Shown piece by piece: positions 26,096-35,775 of a stretch of DNA of 64,000 bases. Position numbers and translations under genes: made by a program. Positions within the stretch are counted from its first letter, which is position 1. Each line of letters starts with the position of its first letter. The DNA comes from Verrucomicrobium sp. BvORR106 (GTDB lineage: Bacteria; Verrucomicrobiota; Verrucomicrobiia; Verrucomicrobiales; Verrucomicrobiaceae). The DNA is taken from assembly GCF_000739655.1 (NCBI RefSeq), contig NZ_BATR01000092.1, forward strand, positions 62,001 to 126,000, given 5' to 3'. The notes beneath the pieces are model-generated. The model did not search any database, was not told where the DNA came from, and worked only from the letters and a program-made list of their open reading frames with translations.

Positions 26096-28218
26096 ACCTG
26101 TTGTTCCCATTTTTCCTGATCGGGATCGCGGCAATTGCGGTGCCCATCCTGCTGCATTTCCGCAGGCAGCCCCCGCAGAAGGCGGTGCCCTTCAGCTCGC
26201 TGATGTTCCTGGAGCAGACGCCCGTGCCCCCGCGCACCCGGCGCAAGCTGGAGGACTGGCTGCTGCTTCTGCTCCGCTGCCTGGCGCTGCTGCTGCTGGC
26301 GTTGATGTTTGCCCGGCCCTTCTTCCGCACCCGTGGGGACATGGTGGCCACGACGGGCACCACGTGGTGCCTGCTGGTGGACACGAGTGCTTCCATGAAC
26401 CGTCCGGGGGCGAAAGAGGAGGTGAAGGCCCGTCTCGGTGAAGCCCTTGCCGCGGTGCGGGAGCAGGACCATGTCATGCTGGTGACCTTTGACCGCGAGC
26501 CCCGGGAACTGCTGGGTTTTGACGCGTGGCAGAGCCTGCCGGAGGGTGGGCGCAAGGCGGAGCTGCAACGGCTGCTGGATGGCGCGAAGCCGGGCTGGCA
26601 GAGCACGGATTTGGGGCGGGCACTGCGCTATGCCGCCGGTCGGTTCCAGGGGCAGGCAGGCGAGGGTTCACGTAAACAACGAATCGTGCTGGTGAGTGAT
26701 CTCCAGGAGGGCTCGGCGCTGGAAGCGCTGCATGCGGACAGCTGGCCGGACAAGGTGACGGTCACGCCGCTGCTGGTGAAGGCCCCGTGGAAGGACAACT
26801 TCACCCTCTCCACGGCCTCGGTGGCCGTTGAGGAGGAGGCCGCCGCGGTGCCCGGCAAAGGGGCTGCACCCACGGGGGGTGAGGGCGCGATCCGCGTGCG
26901 AGTGACGAGCGGGCGCGAAGCCGCCAATGAGAAGTTCACGCTGAAATGGGCGGGCGGAGGAGAGTCCATTGAGGCCTCCGCGCCACCGGCAGGCACGCGC
27001 ATACTTCGTGCGCCGGGGCGGCCTGAGGCGGCGGCGGCTGCAGATGGCGTGCTGCATCTGTCCGGGGATGCGCTGGACTTTGATAACCACCTCTATGTGG
27101 CCAAGGCCCGGACCCGGGAACTTCGAATCGTCTGCGTGGGCGACCGGCTGTCTCGCACAGATACGGCTTCTCCTTTGTTCTATCTCGTGAGGGCCTTCCA
27201 ACCGACGACGGGGCTGAAACCGGTGATATTGGAAAAGACCTACCAGGAGCTGGGGCGGACGGATCTCCCCGGCACGGCGGTGGTCTTTGCGTTCGGGGAG
27301 GGGACAGAGGCTTCTGCGGCGTTGTTGAAGGACTGGGTGCAGACGGGCGGCGCGCTGGTGTATGTGGCCCAGGACGGGGACAAGGGCGGGCTGCTGCGGT
27401 CACTCACGGGAGAAGCCGGACTGGGGTTCAAGGAAGCAGCTTCGGGCGAGGCGCTGCTCCAGGATCTGGCGTTTGACCACATCACCCTGCGGGCGTTTGC
27501 CGAAGCGGGCGTGCGAGACTTCAGCAAGGTCCGGTTTTGGAAACATCGTCAGCTCGCCCTGGGAGAGCCTGCCGGCAAGGGCCAGGTGCTGGCACGCTTC
27601 GATGACCGCACGCCCGCGTGGATGGAATGGACGGTGGGGAGCGGGCGGATGCTCTATGTCGGTGCCAGCTGGACCGGGGCGGAGAGCCAGTTCGCCGTCT
27701 CCTCCAAGTTTGTGCCGTGGCTCTATGGCCTGCTGGATTGGGCATCGGGAGGCACTGCGATGGGCACGGTTTACACGGTGGGGGACAGCATCCCTGCCGC
27801 TGCGGGCAACTGGCAAGGGACGGTGTCTGTCACCGGGCCGGATGGAAAAACGGCGCTATGGGATGCGGCCAAGGAGCCCAGCTTCACGGGAACTTCCCTG
27901 CCGGGGATCTATCGCTTCGGCACGGGTGAGGCGGCGCAATCCCTGGCGGTGAATCTGGCGGCGGCTGAGGGGCGGCTGGCAGCGCTGCCCATGGAGCGTC
28001 TGTCGGAGCTGGGGGTGGCTTTGGAGCCCTCCCTGAGCGGTCGCGTGAGCGCGGATGCCGCCGCCGCGCTGGTACGCCGGGAGGATGCGCTGGAAGAACA
28101 GCGGCAGAAGATTTGGAAGGCTGTCCTGCTGGCAGCGCTTGTCGTATTGTTGATGGAGACCTGGCTGGCGGGCCGGCGTGAAGGGAAAGCCCGCACCCCT
28201 GAAGTACAACCTGCATAA
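26092..28218 (+). CDS. BatA-type membrane protein with vWA domain
   Basis: A 708-residue protein. The N-terminal double-transmembrane Bat domain is clear: MNLLFPFFLIGIAAIAVPIL, LLHFRRQPPQ, then PPRTRRKLEDW and a second helix ending FARPFF. A vWA domain follows with MIDAS WCLLVDTSASMN (about residue 100) and IVLVSDLQ. The middle part is periplasmic and includes a GATase-like segment (GTAVVFAFGEG, GALVYVAQDGD). A C-terminal helix (IWKAVLLAALVVLLMETWLA) ends the protein. Start codon overlaps the DUF58 stop. It likely forms the membrane core of the complex that MoxR remodels. Confidence 0.88.
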   Translation: MNLLFPFFLIGIAAIAVPILLHFRRQPPQKAVPFSSLMFLEQTPVPPRTRRKLEDWLLLLLRCLALLLLALMFARPFFRTRGDMVATTGTTWCLLVDTSASMNRPGAKEEVKARLGEALAAVREQDHVMLVTFDREPRELLGFDAWQSLPEGGRKAELQRLLDGAKPGWQSTDLGRALRYAAGRFQGQAGEGSRKQRIVLVSDLQEGSALEALHADSWPDKVTVTPLLVKAPWKDNFTLSTASVAVEEEAAAVPGKGAAPTGGEGAIRVRVTSGREAANEKFTLKWAGGGESIEASAPPAGTRILRAPGRPEAAAAADGVLHLSGDALDFDNHLYVAKARTRELRIVCVGDRLSRTDTASPLFYLVRAFQPTTGLKPVILEKTYQELGRTDLPGTAVVFAFGEGTEASAALLKDWVQTGGALVYVAQDGDKGGLLRSLTGEAGLGFKEAASGEALLQDLAFDHITLRAFAEAGVRDFSKVRFWKHRQLALGEPAGKGQVLARFDDRTPAWMEWTVGSGRMLYVGASWTGAESQFAVSSKFVPWLYGLLDWASGGTAMGTVYTVGDSIPAAAGNWQGTVSVTGPDGKTALWDAAKEPSFTGTSLPGIYRFGTGEAAQSLAVNLAAAEGRLAALPMERLSELGVALEPSLSGRVSADAAAALVRREDALEEQRQKIWKAVLLAALVVLLMETWLAGRREGKARTPEVQPA

Positions 28219-28228
28219 ATCTCACGCC

Positions 28229-31200
28229 ATGAAAACGCCCTCTGTGCCCCACTTGCTCGCCAGGCGGTTCGAACCTCTCATCGAGGCGGAGCGCACGGTT
28301 CGCGGGTACAAGTTTCTCGCCACGGTGTGTGCCGTGGCCACGGCGGCCTTGACTCTCTACTGGCTGGGGTTGCTGCCGGTGCCGGCGCTGAGCGGCTCCA
28401 ACAAGGTGCTGGTGCCGTTGGCGGCGTATGCCGGGCTGATCCTGATCGTGGCGGGAGGCTGGTGGTGGATCTCGCGCCGTCCGGTGGATCTGCTGGACCT
28501 GGCACGGGGGATCGAGGAAGAACATCCCGAGCTGCAGGCTGCCCTGCTCACGGCGCTGGAGAAGCCGGATGACGCCGCGCTTTCCCGCTACCTGCATGAG
28601 AAGGTGGTGAAGGATGCCGTGCGGCACGGGATTGCGCACGACTGGATGGGCAAACGCCGCCGCCAGCAGATGATGTGGTGGAAGAGTCTCGGCATGATCT
28701 CCGTGCTGGCCCTGGTGGCGCTGCAGATGCTGGTGTTGCTGCCCCGGCTGCGACCTGCCCCGGTGGTGGCGAAGGCGACCCCGCAGGCCCCGGTCGAGGT
28801 GCCGCCAGCCCAACTGGAAGTGGAGGTTCGCCCCGGTGATGCCGAGGTGGAACGCGGGACCCGCCTGGTGGTGGAGGCCCGTTTCAAAGGCGGCGTGCCT
28901 GAGAATGCGGCGATCGTGGTGAGTGCGGATGCGGTCGGGGAGCAGGAGCTGCAACGGGTGCCTATGAAGGCGGGGGTCGAGGCCTCTGCCTTCGGTGGCG
29001 TGATCACGAAGGTGGACAAGGACAGCTTCTACCGTGTGGCGTATGGGACGCAGTCCTCGCCCGTCTTTCGCATCACGACCTATGTGCACCCTGAACTGGT
29101 GCAGTCTGACGCCATCATCACCCCGCCGGCCTATTCCGGCCAGCCGGTGAAGGAGGTGAAGAAGACGCAGAATGTCACCGCGCTGGAGGGCTCCCAGGTG
29201 AAGTTCCGCATCAAGGTGAACAAGCCGGTGGCGCAAGCGGAGCTGTACGGCGAGGACAAGCAGAGTGTGCCGCTCGTGCCGGCCAAGGATGATCCGCTGA
29301 TGCTGGAGGGCACCATGACGCCGGAGGCCACGCAGAAGTACCGGCTGCATCTGGTGGATGCACAGGAGCGCTCCAACAAACAGCCGCCGTGGTTCAAGGT
29401 AAACATTCTGGCCGATCAGCCGCCCAAGGTGGAGATCGTCTTTCCGAAGCGCGACCTCGCCGTGTCTCCCATTCAGGAGATGCCGCTTGAGGCCAAGGTG
29501 TGGGATGATCTGGGCGTGCGCCGCGCCGGGGCGGTCTTCATGCTGGGGGATCAGGAACGCGAGGTGCTGCTCTCTGGTGACAAGCTGGAAGGCAAGAAAC
29601 ACCACGAGCTGAAAACCATGATGGAGATGGAGTCCCTCAAGGCAGAGCCTCGGCAGTTGCTCTCCTACTATGTCTGGGCGGAGGATGCGGCCCCGGGAGG
29701 TCAGGTGCGCCGCACGCAGAGTGACATGTTCTTTGCCGAGGTGCGGCACTTTGAGGACATCTTCCGCGAAGGGGAAGCCCCGCCCGGAGGTGAAGGCGGA
29801 GAGGGCGGTGGTGGCTCCCCGGCCACGAAGCTGGGCAAGCTGCAGAAGGAGGTGCTCAATGCCACGTGGAAGGTGGTGCGCACCGCGGGCGCGGGGAAGA
29901 AGTTTGACCAACTGGAGAAGGACATGGGCGTGCTCCATGAATCCCAGGAGATCGCTCGCCAGCAGACGGAGGAAGCCATCGGCGAGGCGGAAGATGAAGA
30001 GGTGAAGACGGCGTTGACCGATGCGCACAAGGCCATGCAGGAGGCGGTGAAGACCCTGCACCAAGGGATTGAGAAGAAGGATCTCCAGGCCAACACAACA
30101 GCGCTGACTCCGGAACGTCGGGCCCTGGAGGCGCTGAATCGCGCGCAGAGCAGGGAACATCGGGTGATGCGCAATCAACAGCAGGAGTCTTCCGGAGCCT
30201 CCAGCCAGTCCGAGGAGCGTCAGCTCATGCAGCTTGAGCTGAAACAGCAGGAGAAACGGTACGAGGAGGAAAAAGCCGCGGGTGAAGAGAAGACCGCAGA
30301 GCAGCAGGAGAATCTGCAAGTGCTGGCCCGCCTGAAGGAACTGGCCCGGCGTCAGGAGGCGCTGGCAGAAAAGATCAAGGAGGTGGAGAACCAACTCCAG
30401 CAGGCCAAGACGGAGGAGCAGAAGCAGGAGCTGGAACAGCAGCTCAAGCGGTTGCAGGAAGAACAGGAACAGCTCCTCAAAGATGTGGATGATCTTAAGG
30501 AACGCATGGACCGGCCGGAGAACCAGGCGAACATGGCCCAGGAGCGGGAGCAGCTGGACCAGGCCCGTGAACAGGTGCGGGAGGCTGCGGATCAACTGGC
30601 GCAGCAGCAGACTGGCAGTGCCGCCAGCGCGGCCACCAAGGCGCAGGAAAATCTGGAGAAGGTGCGGGACGAGTTTCGTGAACGCACGGCCCGTCGATTT
30701 GCGGATGAGATGAAACAACTCAAGCAGGACACGGCGAATCTGGCCAGTCAGCAGGAGAAGCTGGCGGAGCAGATTGCTGAACAGGCTGCACCCCAGGACC
30801 AGAAGAATGGCAAAGGCCGAGAATCCAAAGACCAGGTGGATGAGCTCAAGGAACGCCTCCAGGCCAACCAGGTGTCACGCCAGGCGGAGGCCCAGCGGGA
30901 GTCCCTGGAAAAGCTGATGGAGCAGATGCGCCAGTTGAGCGAGCAGGCAGAGCCTTCTGAGCCGCTGCTTTCCACCGCTCTGCATGATGCCATGCGCAAG
31001 GCTCACTCTGCGGGCATTGAGGATGCGCTGGGTGAGGCGCGCGATCAGGTGCAGTATGGACGCCTGGCGGATGCGCAGGTGCAGGAGCGCAAAGCTGCCA
31101 AAGGCATTGAAGACCTGAAGCAGAGTGTGGACAAGGCGGCCGAGAGCGTGCTGGGCAGTGAGACCGAATCCCTGCGCATGGCCCGGGCGGAGCTGGACAA

Positions 31201-32368
31201 GCTGCTGGAGGAAGCCTCCCGTGATGCCAACCGGGGCGAGCCTCAGTCACAGAAGGAAGGCCAGGCTCAGGGCGATGCCAAGCAGGCACCAGGAAACAAC
31301 GCGCAAACCGCGCAAGCGGGGAAGGTTGGCGCTGGTGAACAGTCTGACAAGAAAGAAGGGGACGGGAAGACTCCGGGAGGAGAACAGGGCACGGGAGACA
31401 GTCCGTCTCAAGATCCCGCCAAAGAGGCCAAGACTGCCCAAGCCCAACCTGGTGAGAAAGGCCAGCAACCAGGATCGGGCCAACAACCTGGAGAGGAGCC
31501 GGGCCAAGGGCAGAGGCAAGGCCAGGAGAAGAGCGATCAACCCGGGCAGGGCCAGGGTCAGGGGCAGCAAATGGCGGCCAACGAACCGTCGCAAGGGCAG
31601 GGCAAGGGCCAGGGGCAGACACCCGGCCAACAGCCCGGACAATCTCCAGGGCAGGGTCAGGGTCAGGGACAGGAGCCAGGGCAAGGACAAGGCGAAGGCC
31701 AGGGCCAGCAGGGGCAAAGTCCAGGACAGGGGCAGATGGCTGGTACGCAAAGCGGCCAAGGTCAGGGACAAGGACAAGGCCAAGGGCAGCCGTCTCCGCA
31801 AGGAGGACAGCAGAGTTCCTCGAACCCTGGTCAGGGACAGGGGCAAGGACAAGGTCAGGGGCAGCGCGCCGGTCAGCCGGGTCAGGTGGCAGACGGCTCG
31901 CCCCGCGGTGGCAGTCGGCGGGGTGGTGGTGCCATGGGCGGTGGAGGTGGGGAATCGTCCGCCGGGGATGCTGGTGGAGGAGGTGAGGGCGGTTGGTTCT
32001 TTGACCAGCCCGAAGAGCAGGCCAATGACAGCGCCATCACCGGTGCCAACTACGAGGGGTGGGCCGATCGTTTGCGCCGGGTCGAAGAAGCTCTTTCCTC
32101 GCAAGAACTGCGTGAGCAGGCGGCCCGGGTGCAGGACAATGCGCGCAATCTGAGGGTGGACTCCCGCCGCAATGATCTGCCGCCGCAGAGCGACCAGGTG
32201 CGCATGCAGATTGTACAGCCGCTGGCGGAACTCCGGGACCGGGTGATGGAGGAACTGGCGCGCAAGGAGTCCGCCAATCCGCTGGCACCTCTGGATCGCG
32301 ATCCAGTACCGCACCGCTACCGCGAGCAGGTGCGCCGTTATTACACTGAACTCGGGGGAGGCAACTGA
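28229..32368 (+). CDS. giant DUF4175-like membrane protein with coiled coil and Q/G-rich tail
   Basis: The ATG at 28229 (MKTPSVPHLLARRFE) gives 1379 residues. Helices lie near residues 32-50, 58-76 and 155-172, followed by a periplasmic beta-rich region to about 520. Residues about 540-1000 are long, charged, heptad-rich coiled coil full of Gln, Glu and Lys. Residues about 1003-1225 are low-complexity, dominated by GQGQ, PGQ and SQGQ units, and a conserved-looking helical end follows (WFFDQPEEQAND, RRYYTELGGGN). DUF4175-like proteins are regular members of MoxR/DUF58 operons in these phyla. The coiled coil could reach across the periplasm. It lies 10 bases after the BatA-type gene. Confidence 0.82.
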   Translation: MKTPSVPHLLARRFEPLIEAERTVRGYKFLATVCAVATAALTLYWLGLLPVPALSGSNKVLVPLAAYAGLILIVAGGWWWISRRPVDLLDLARGIEEEHPELQAALLTALEKPDDAALSRYLHEKVVKDAVRHGIAHDWMGKRRRQQMMWWKSLGMISVLALVALQMLVLLPRLRPAPVVAKATPQAPVEVPPAQLEVEVRPGDAEVERGTRLVVEARFKGGVPENAAIVVSADAVGEQELQRVPMKAGVEASAFGGVITKVDKDSFYRVAYGTQSSPVFRITTYVHPELVQSDAIITPPAYSGQPVKEVKKTQNVTALEGSQVKFRIKVNKPVAQAELYGEDKQSVPLVPAKDDPLMLEGTMTPEATQKYRLHLVDAQERSNKQPPWFKVNILADQPPKVEIVFPKRDLAVSPIQEMPLEAKVWDDLGVRRAGAVFMLGDQEREVLLSGDKLEGKKHHELKTMMEMESLKAEPRQLLSYYVWAEDAAPGGQVRRTQSDMFFAEVRHFEDIFREGEAPPGGEGGEGGGGSPATKLGKLQKEVLNATWKVVRTAGAGKKFDQLEKDMGVLHESQEIARQQTEEAIGEAEDEEVKTALTDAHKAMQEAVKTLHQGIEKKDLQANTTALTPERRALEALNRAQSREHRVMRNQQQESSGASSQSEERQLMQLELKQQEKRYEEEKAAGEEKTAEQQENLQVLARLKELARRQEALAEKIKEVENQLQQAKTEEQKQELEQQLKRLQEEQEQLLKDVDDLKERMDRPENQANMAQEREQLDQAREQVREAADQLAQQQTGSAASAATKAQENLEKVRDEFRERTARRFADEMKQLKQDTANLASQQEKLAEQIAEQAAPQDQKNGKGRESKDQVDELKERLQANQVSRQAEAQRESLEKLMEQMRQLSEQAEPSEPLLSTALHDAMRKAHSAGIEDALGEARDQVQYGRLADAQVQERKAAKGIEDLKQSVDKAAESVLGSETESLRMARAELDKLLEEASRDANRGEPQSQKEGQAQGDAKQAPGNNAQTAQAGKVGAGEQSDKKEGDGKTPGGEQGTGDSPSQDPAKEAKTAQAQPGEKGQQPGSGQQPGEEPGQGQRQGQEKSDQPGQGQGQGQQMAANEPSQGQGKGQGQTPGQQPGQSPGQGQGQGQEPGQGQGEGQGQQGQSPGQGQMAGTQSGQGQGQGQGQGQPSPQGGQQSSSNPGQGQGQGQGQGQRAGQPGQVADGSPRGGSRRGGGAMGGGGGESSAGDAGGGGEGGWFFDQPEEQANDSAITGANYEGWADRLRRVEEALSSQELREQAARVQDNARNLRVDSRRNDLPPQSDQVRMQIVQPLAELRDRVMEELARKESANPLAPLDRDPVPHRYREQVRRYYTELGGGN
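31500..31890 (+). repeat. in-frame GQGQ low-complexity tandem repeats
   Basis: A stretch of degenerate six-base units (CAGGGN/CAAGGN) coding Gln-Gly, broken by Pro, Ser, Glu and Ala. Both CAG/CAA and GGT/GGA/GGG/GGC are used, so the repeat is kept at protein level and not only by recent DNA slippage. It lies inside the DUF4175-like gene and stays in frame. Confidence 0.8.
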
Positions 32369-32379
32369 TTCACACGAGC

Positions 32380-34770
32380 ATGGAGCACAAGGGTTGGGTC
32401 TGGCAGGGTTGGGAAGGCATCTGGCCGTGGGTGGCCGGGGGCATTGCGTTGGCGGCACTCGTGGCGCTGATCTACAGCTACCGCCAGGCCACGACGCATC
32501 CGTCTCGGAAGCTGGCGGGATGGGCGTGTAAAATTGCCGTGTTCATCCTGCTTCTGCTGGCGCTGCTGGAGCCCATGTCTGTGACGCAGACGGCGAAGAA
32601 AGGGGAGAATGATGTCCTGATTCTGGCAGATGACAGTGCGAGCCTCGGTCTGAAGGATCCAGCGACCGGGAAACCTGTCGGCCTGATCCCTGGCGTGGAG
32701 GCCGGGGCGGTGGCTCCCACGGGATGGTGGAAACAACTGGAGGATGTGTTTCGGGTGCAGGGCTTCTCGTTTGACGACCGCCTGCACGACCGGGCGGACC
32801 TTGGGACGCGGACCTTCGGGGCCACGCGATCTGCTCTGGTGACCAGCCTGGAGGCGCTCCTGAAGCGCTTTGAGAAACAGCCTGTCGCAGCCGTGGTGGT
32901 CTTCACCGATGGCAATGCGACGGACGCGGCGAAACTGGAGACCCTGCTGGCCTCCAAGCCTGGGGTGCCGGTCTTCCCTGTGGTGCAAGGGTTGAAAGAG
33001 GCCCCTAAAGATCTGGCCCTCCAGAGTGTGGATGTCACCCAGACACCCTTTGAAGACTCGCCCGTGGCCGTGAGTGCGCGTGTCTCGGCCCGTGGCTTCG
33101 AGAAGGAGGAGCTAAGTCTGGTGGTGCGTGATGAGGCTGGCAAGGTGGTGGTGACGGAGAAGCACCTGCTTCCTGCCGGTGCGGTGGATCATGTTTTCCA
33201 GGCGCGTTTCCGACCCTCCAAAACGGGGCTGTCCTTCTACAACGTGATGGTGGTGCGTTCCGCAGCCACGGGCGCTTTGGACGATGAAACCAAGCTGACC
33301 TCCGCTGCTGGCGAGACCACTCTGGAGAACAACCGGCGCACCATTGCCGTGGACCGGAAGACTGGCCCTTACCGGGTGCTCTATGTGGGCGGGCGGCCCA
33401 ATTGGGAATACAAGTTCATGCGCCGGGCGCTGGAGCTGGACAACGAGGTGAAGCTGGTGAGCCTGATCCGCATGGCCCGCCGGGAGCCCAAGTTCCAGTG
33501 GCGGGGCCGGGAGGGGGAGACGTCGAACCCACTCTTCCGCGGCTTCCGTGGTGAGGGACAGGAGGAGGCCCAGCGCTATGACCAGCCTGTGCTGGTCCGG
33601 CTGGGCATCAGCGACAAGAAGGAGCTGGCGGATGGGTTTCCGCGAACCTCGGAGGAGTTGTTTGGCTCCTTCCGCGCCGTCATTCTGGATGATGTGGAGG
33701 CGGAGTTTTTCACCCAGGAGCAGATGGACCTGCTGGAGAAGTTTGTGAGTGTTCGTGGCGGCAGCCTGCTCATGCTGGGCGGACAGGAGAGCTTCCGCCT
33801 GGGCAAGTACGATCATACCCCGGTGGGGCGCATGCTCCCTGTTTATCTGGATGCGGCCGGATCCGGCCCGGCGGGACCGGTGCAGGATGCCGCCTTCAAT
33901 CTCACCCGTGAGGGTTGGCTGGAGCCCTGGATGCGTCTGCGCAGTGTGGAGGGGGATGAGGAGAGCCGTCTGGCCAACATGCCGCCCTTCTTCTCCGTGA
34001 ACCAGACCACCGCGATCAAACCAGGGGCCAGCGTCCTGGCCACGGTGACTGATGGTGCGAGGAAATCCCATCCCGCCTGGGTCGTGCAGCGCTATGGCAA
34101 CGGCCGGGTGGCGGCGGTGATGGTGGGCGATGTGTGGCGGTGGGGCATGCGTGACCCCGAGTCTCACACGGACATGGATAAGGCCTGGCGGCAGATGCTG
34201 CGCTGGCTGGTGGTGGATGTGACGGATCGCGTGGATCTGGCCGTACCCGTGACGGCGGGGGGCTCACATGAACTGGTGACGCCGCAGGTGCGGGTGCGGG
34301 ACAAGGCTTTTCGCCCCCAGGATGATGCGAGTGTGAAAGTGGAGATCGCAGAACCGGACGGCACCAAGCTCAATCTCGCGGCCGAACCTTCCAGCGCCGA
34401 AGCGGGACTCTTCGAGGCGGCCTCGCATGCCAGCCGGGCGGGGGCCTACCGAGTGAAGACCACAGTACAGGACAGCACTGGCGCAGTATTGGGGGAAAGC
34501 ACCACCGGCTGGGCGCTCAATCCGGCCGCAGCGGAATTTGCCTCCCTCACACCCAACCGGCCATTGTTGGAAAAGATCGCCCAGTGGTCCGGCGGCCGCG
34601 TGCTGCAGCCGGAGGAACTTGATGCCTGGGCCGCGGAGCTGCCCCAGTCAGCCATGCCGATGATGGAGATTCGCAGTGAACCGCTCTGGAATCAATGGTG
34701 GCTGCTGCTCCTGGTGGTGGCCCTGCTGGGTACGGAATGGTGGATGCGCCGCCGTCAGGGCTGGAGATAA
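32380..34770 (+). CDS. membrane protein with vWA-like and GATase-like domains
   Basis: A 796-residue protein with two N-terminal helices (WVAGGIALAALVALIYSY and WACKIAVFILLLLALLEP), a vWA-like domain with MIDAS LADDSASLGL near residue 85 and VVVFTDGNATD, a periplasmic beta-sandwich region, and then a GATase-like domain (YRVLYVGGRPNWEYKFMRRA, GSLLMLGGQESFRLGKYDHT). A final helix (WWLLLLVVALLGTEWWMRRR) sits at the C-terminus. It follows the DUF4175-like gene by 11 bases and is probably the second vWA subunit of the membrane complex. The GATase-like domain lacks an obvious catalytic Cys. Confidence 0.85.
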   Translation: MEHKGWVWQGWEGIWPWVAGGIALAALVALIYSYRQATTHPSRKLAGWACKIAVFILLLLALLEPMSVTQTAKKGENDVLILADDSASLGLKDPATGKPVGLIPGVEAGAVAPTGWWKQLEDVFRVQGFSFDDRLHDRADLGTRTFGATRSALVTSLEALLKRFEKQPVAAVVVFTDGNATDAAKLETLLASKPGVPVFPVVQGLKEAPKDLALQSVDVTQTPFEDSPVAVSARVSARGFEKEELSLVVRDEAGKVVVTEKHLLPAGAVDHVFQARFRPSKTGLSFYNVMVVRSAATGALDDETKLTSAAGETTLENNRRTIAVDRKTGPYRVLYVGGRPNWEYKFMRRALELDNEVKLVSLIRMARREPKFQWRGREGETSNPLFRGFRGEGQEEAQRYDQPVLVRLGISDKKELADGFPRTSEELFGSFRAVILDDVEAEFFTQEQMDLLEKFVSVRGGSLLMLGGQESFRLGKYDHTPVGRMLPVYLDAAGSGPAGPVQDAAFNLTREGWLEPWMRLRSVEGDEESRLANMPPFFSVNQTTAIKPGASVLATVTDGARKSHPAWVVQRYGNGRVAAVMVGDVWRWGMRDPESHTDMDKAWRQMLRWLVVDVTDRVDLAVPVTAGGSHELVTPQVRVRDKAFRPQDDASVKVEIAEPDGTKLNLAAEPSSAEAGLFEAASHASRAGAYRVKTTVQDSTGAVLGESTTGWALNPAAAEFASLTPNRPLLEKIAQWSGGRVLQPEELDAWAAELPQSAMPMMEIRSEPLWNQWWLLLLVVALLGTEWWMRRRQGWR

Positions 34771-34773
34771 CCC

Positions 34774-35775
34774 ATGAGGTGTTTGGATCGATCGATGAAA
34801 CGACTTTTGCCATTCCTGATGACTGCTGCAGCGGGGACGCTTGCGGCTGCCGAACTCGTGCCAGCGCCGAGAGATCTGCGGGTGCTGGTGGTGATGGGGG
34901 CGGAAGGCGCTGCGGAGTACAAGCCCCGGTTTGAGAAGGAGGCGGACTCATGGAAGAAAGCCTGTGAAAAGGCCAGGGTGGCCTGTGAAGTGGTCGGAGT
35001 TTCGCCTGAGCAAAAGGAAAAGCCGGACCTGAGTTTGATGAAACAATGGGTGGAGACTGCTGCCAAGTCCCCGGACCAGCCCGTCTGGGTGGTGTTGATC
35101 GGCCATGGCACCTTTGATGGCCGGGAGGCCAAGTTCAATCTTCGCGGTCCCGATCTCACCCCGCAGGAACTGGCGACCTGGATGAAGCCTCTGGTGGGCG
35201 AGGTGGCCGTGATTCAGACCGCCTCCTCCAGCGCACCCTTTCTGAAGTCCCTGGCAGGAGCCAAGCGGGTGTTGATCAGCGCCACCAAGAGCGCAGACGA
35301 GGTGTTCTACACCCGCTTCGGCCAGTTCTTTGCCGAGGCCGTAAGCGGGTCGCCGGAACCCGATCTCGATCAGGATGGGCAGGTGTCTCTGCTGGAGGCG
35401 TTCTTATGGGCGTCCAAGCAGGTGGACCGGTTCTTTGCGACTGAGGGAAGACTCGCCACAGAGCATGCTCTTCTGGAAGACAACGGTGACGGAGTCGGCA
35501 GCCGCGCCGATGCCTTCGACGGCCTGAGGTTCGCCAAGGCCCCGGCAGATGGCAAAATTCCTGACGGTCAGGTGGCAAAGCAGTGGAGCCTCCTGCTGAG
35601 TCCCGATGATGCGTTGATGACCGAGGAAGTGCGGAAACACCGGGACGAACTGGAGCGCAGCGTCGAAGCGTTGAGAGCAAAGAAAGGGGCGATGGCCGCG
35701 GATGTTTATTATGCGGAGTTGGAGAAGTTGCTGCTGGAGATCGCGAAGATCTATGAGACCGCGGGGGATAGTTGA
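34774..35775 (+). CDS. caspase/legumain-fold protein without catalytic cysteine, EF-hand loop
   Basis: A 333-residue exported protein. The start at 34774 has GGAG seven bases upstream; MKRLLPFLMTAAAGTLAAAE begins the signal sequence. The core has the caspase/legumain His motif VVLIGHGTFDGR (His111) and, where the Cys motif should follow, VIQTASSSAPF at about 146-156. All three cysteines of the protein lie before residue 75, so a catalytic Cys is missing. DLDQDGQVSLLEAF near residues 197-210 is a complete EF-hand-type loop (Asp at 1, 3, 5; Gly 6; Glu 12). It closes the operon, three bases after the vWA gene. It may be a calcium-binding pseudo-enzyme, or use Ser instead of Cys. Confidence 0.7.
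   Translation: MRCLDRSMKRLLPFLMTAAAGTLAAAELVPAPRDLRVLVVMGAEGAAEYKPRFEKEADSWKKACEKARVACEVVGVSPEQKEKPDLSLMKQWVETAAKSPDQPVWVVLIGHGTFDGREAKFNLRGPDLTPQELATWMKPLVGEVAVIQTASSSAPFLKSLAGAKRVLISATKSADEVFYTRFGQFFAEAVSGSPEPDLDQDGQVSLLEAFLWASKQVDRFFATEGRLATEHALLEDNGDGVGSRADAFDGLRFAKAPADGKIPDGQVAKQWSLLLSPDDALMTEEVRKHRDELERSVEALRAKKGAMAADVYYAELEKLLLEIAKIYETAGDS

Noticed and set aside
27884-30718. Very long minus-strand open frame (944 codons) opposite the BatA/DUF4175-like genes
   Set aside because: Leu/His/Arg-rich composition is what the antisense of a GC-rich Gln/Glu/Lys coding region gives; the plus strand has clear domain motifs and tight operon spacing.
31500-31890. CRISPR-like regular repeats
   Set aside because: The repeat units are about six bases, in frame, and code GQ; there are no spacers of fixed length.
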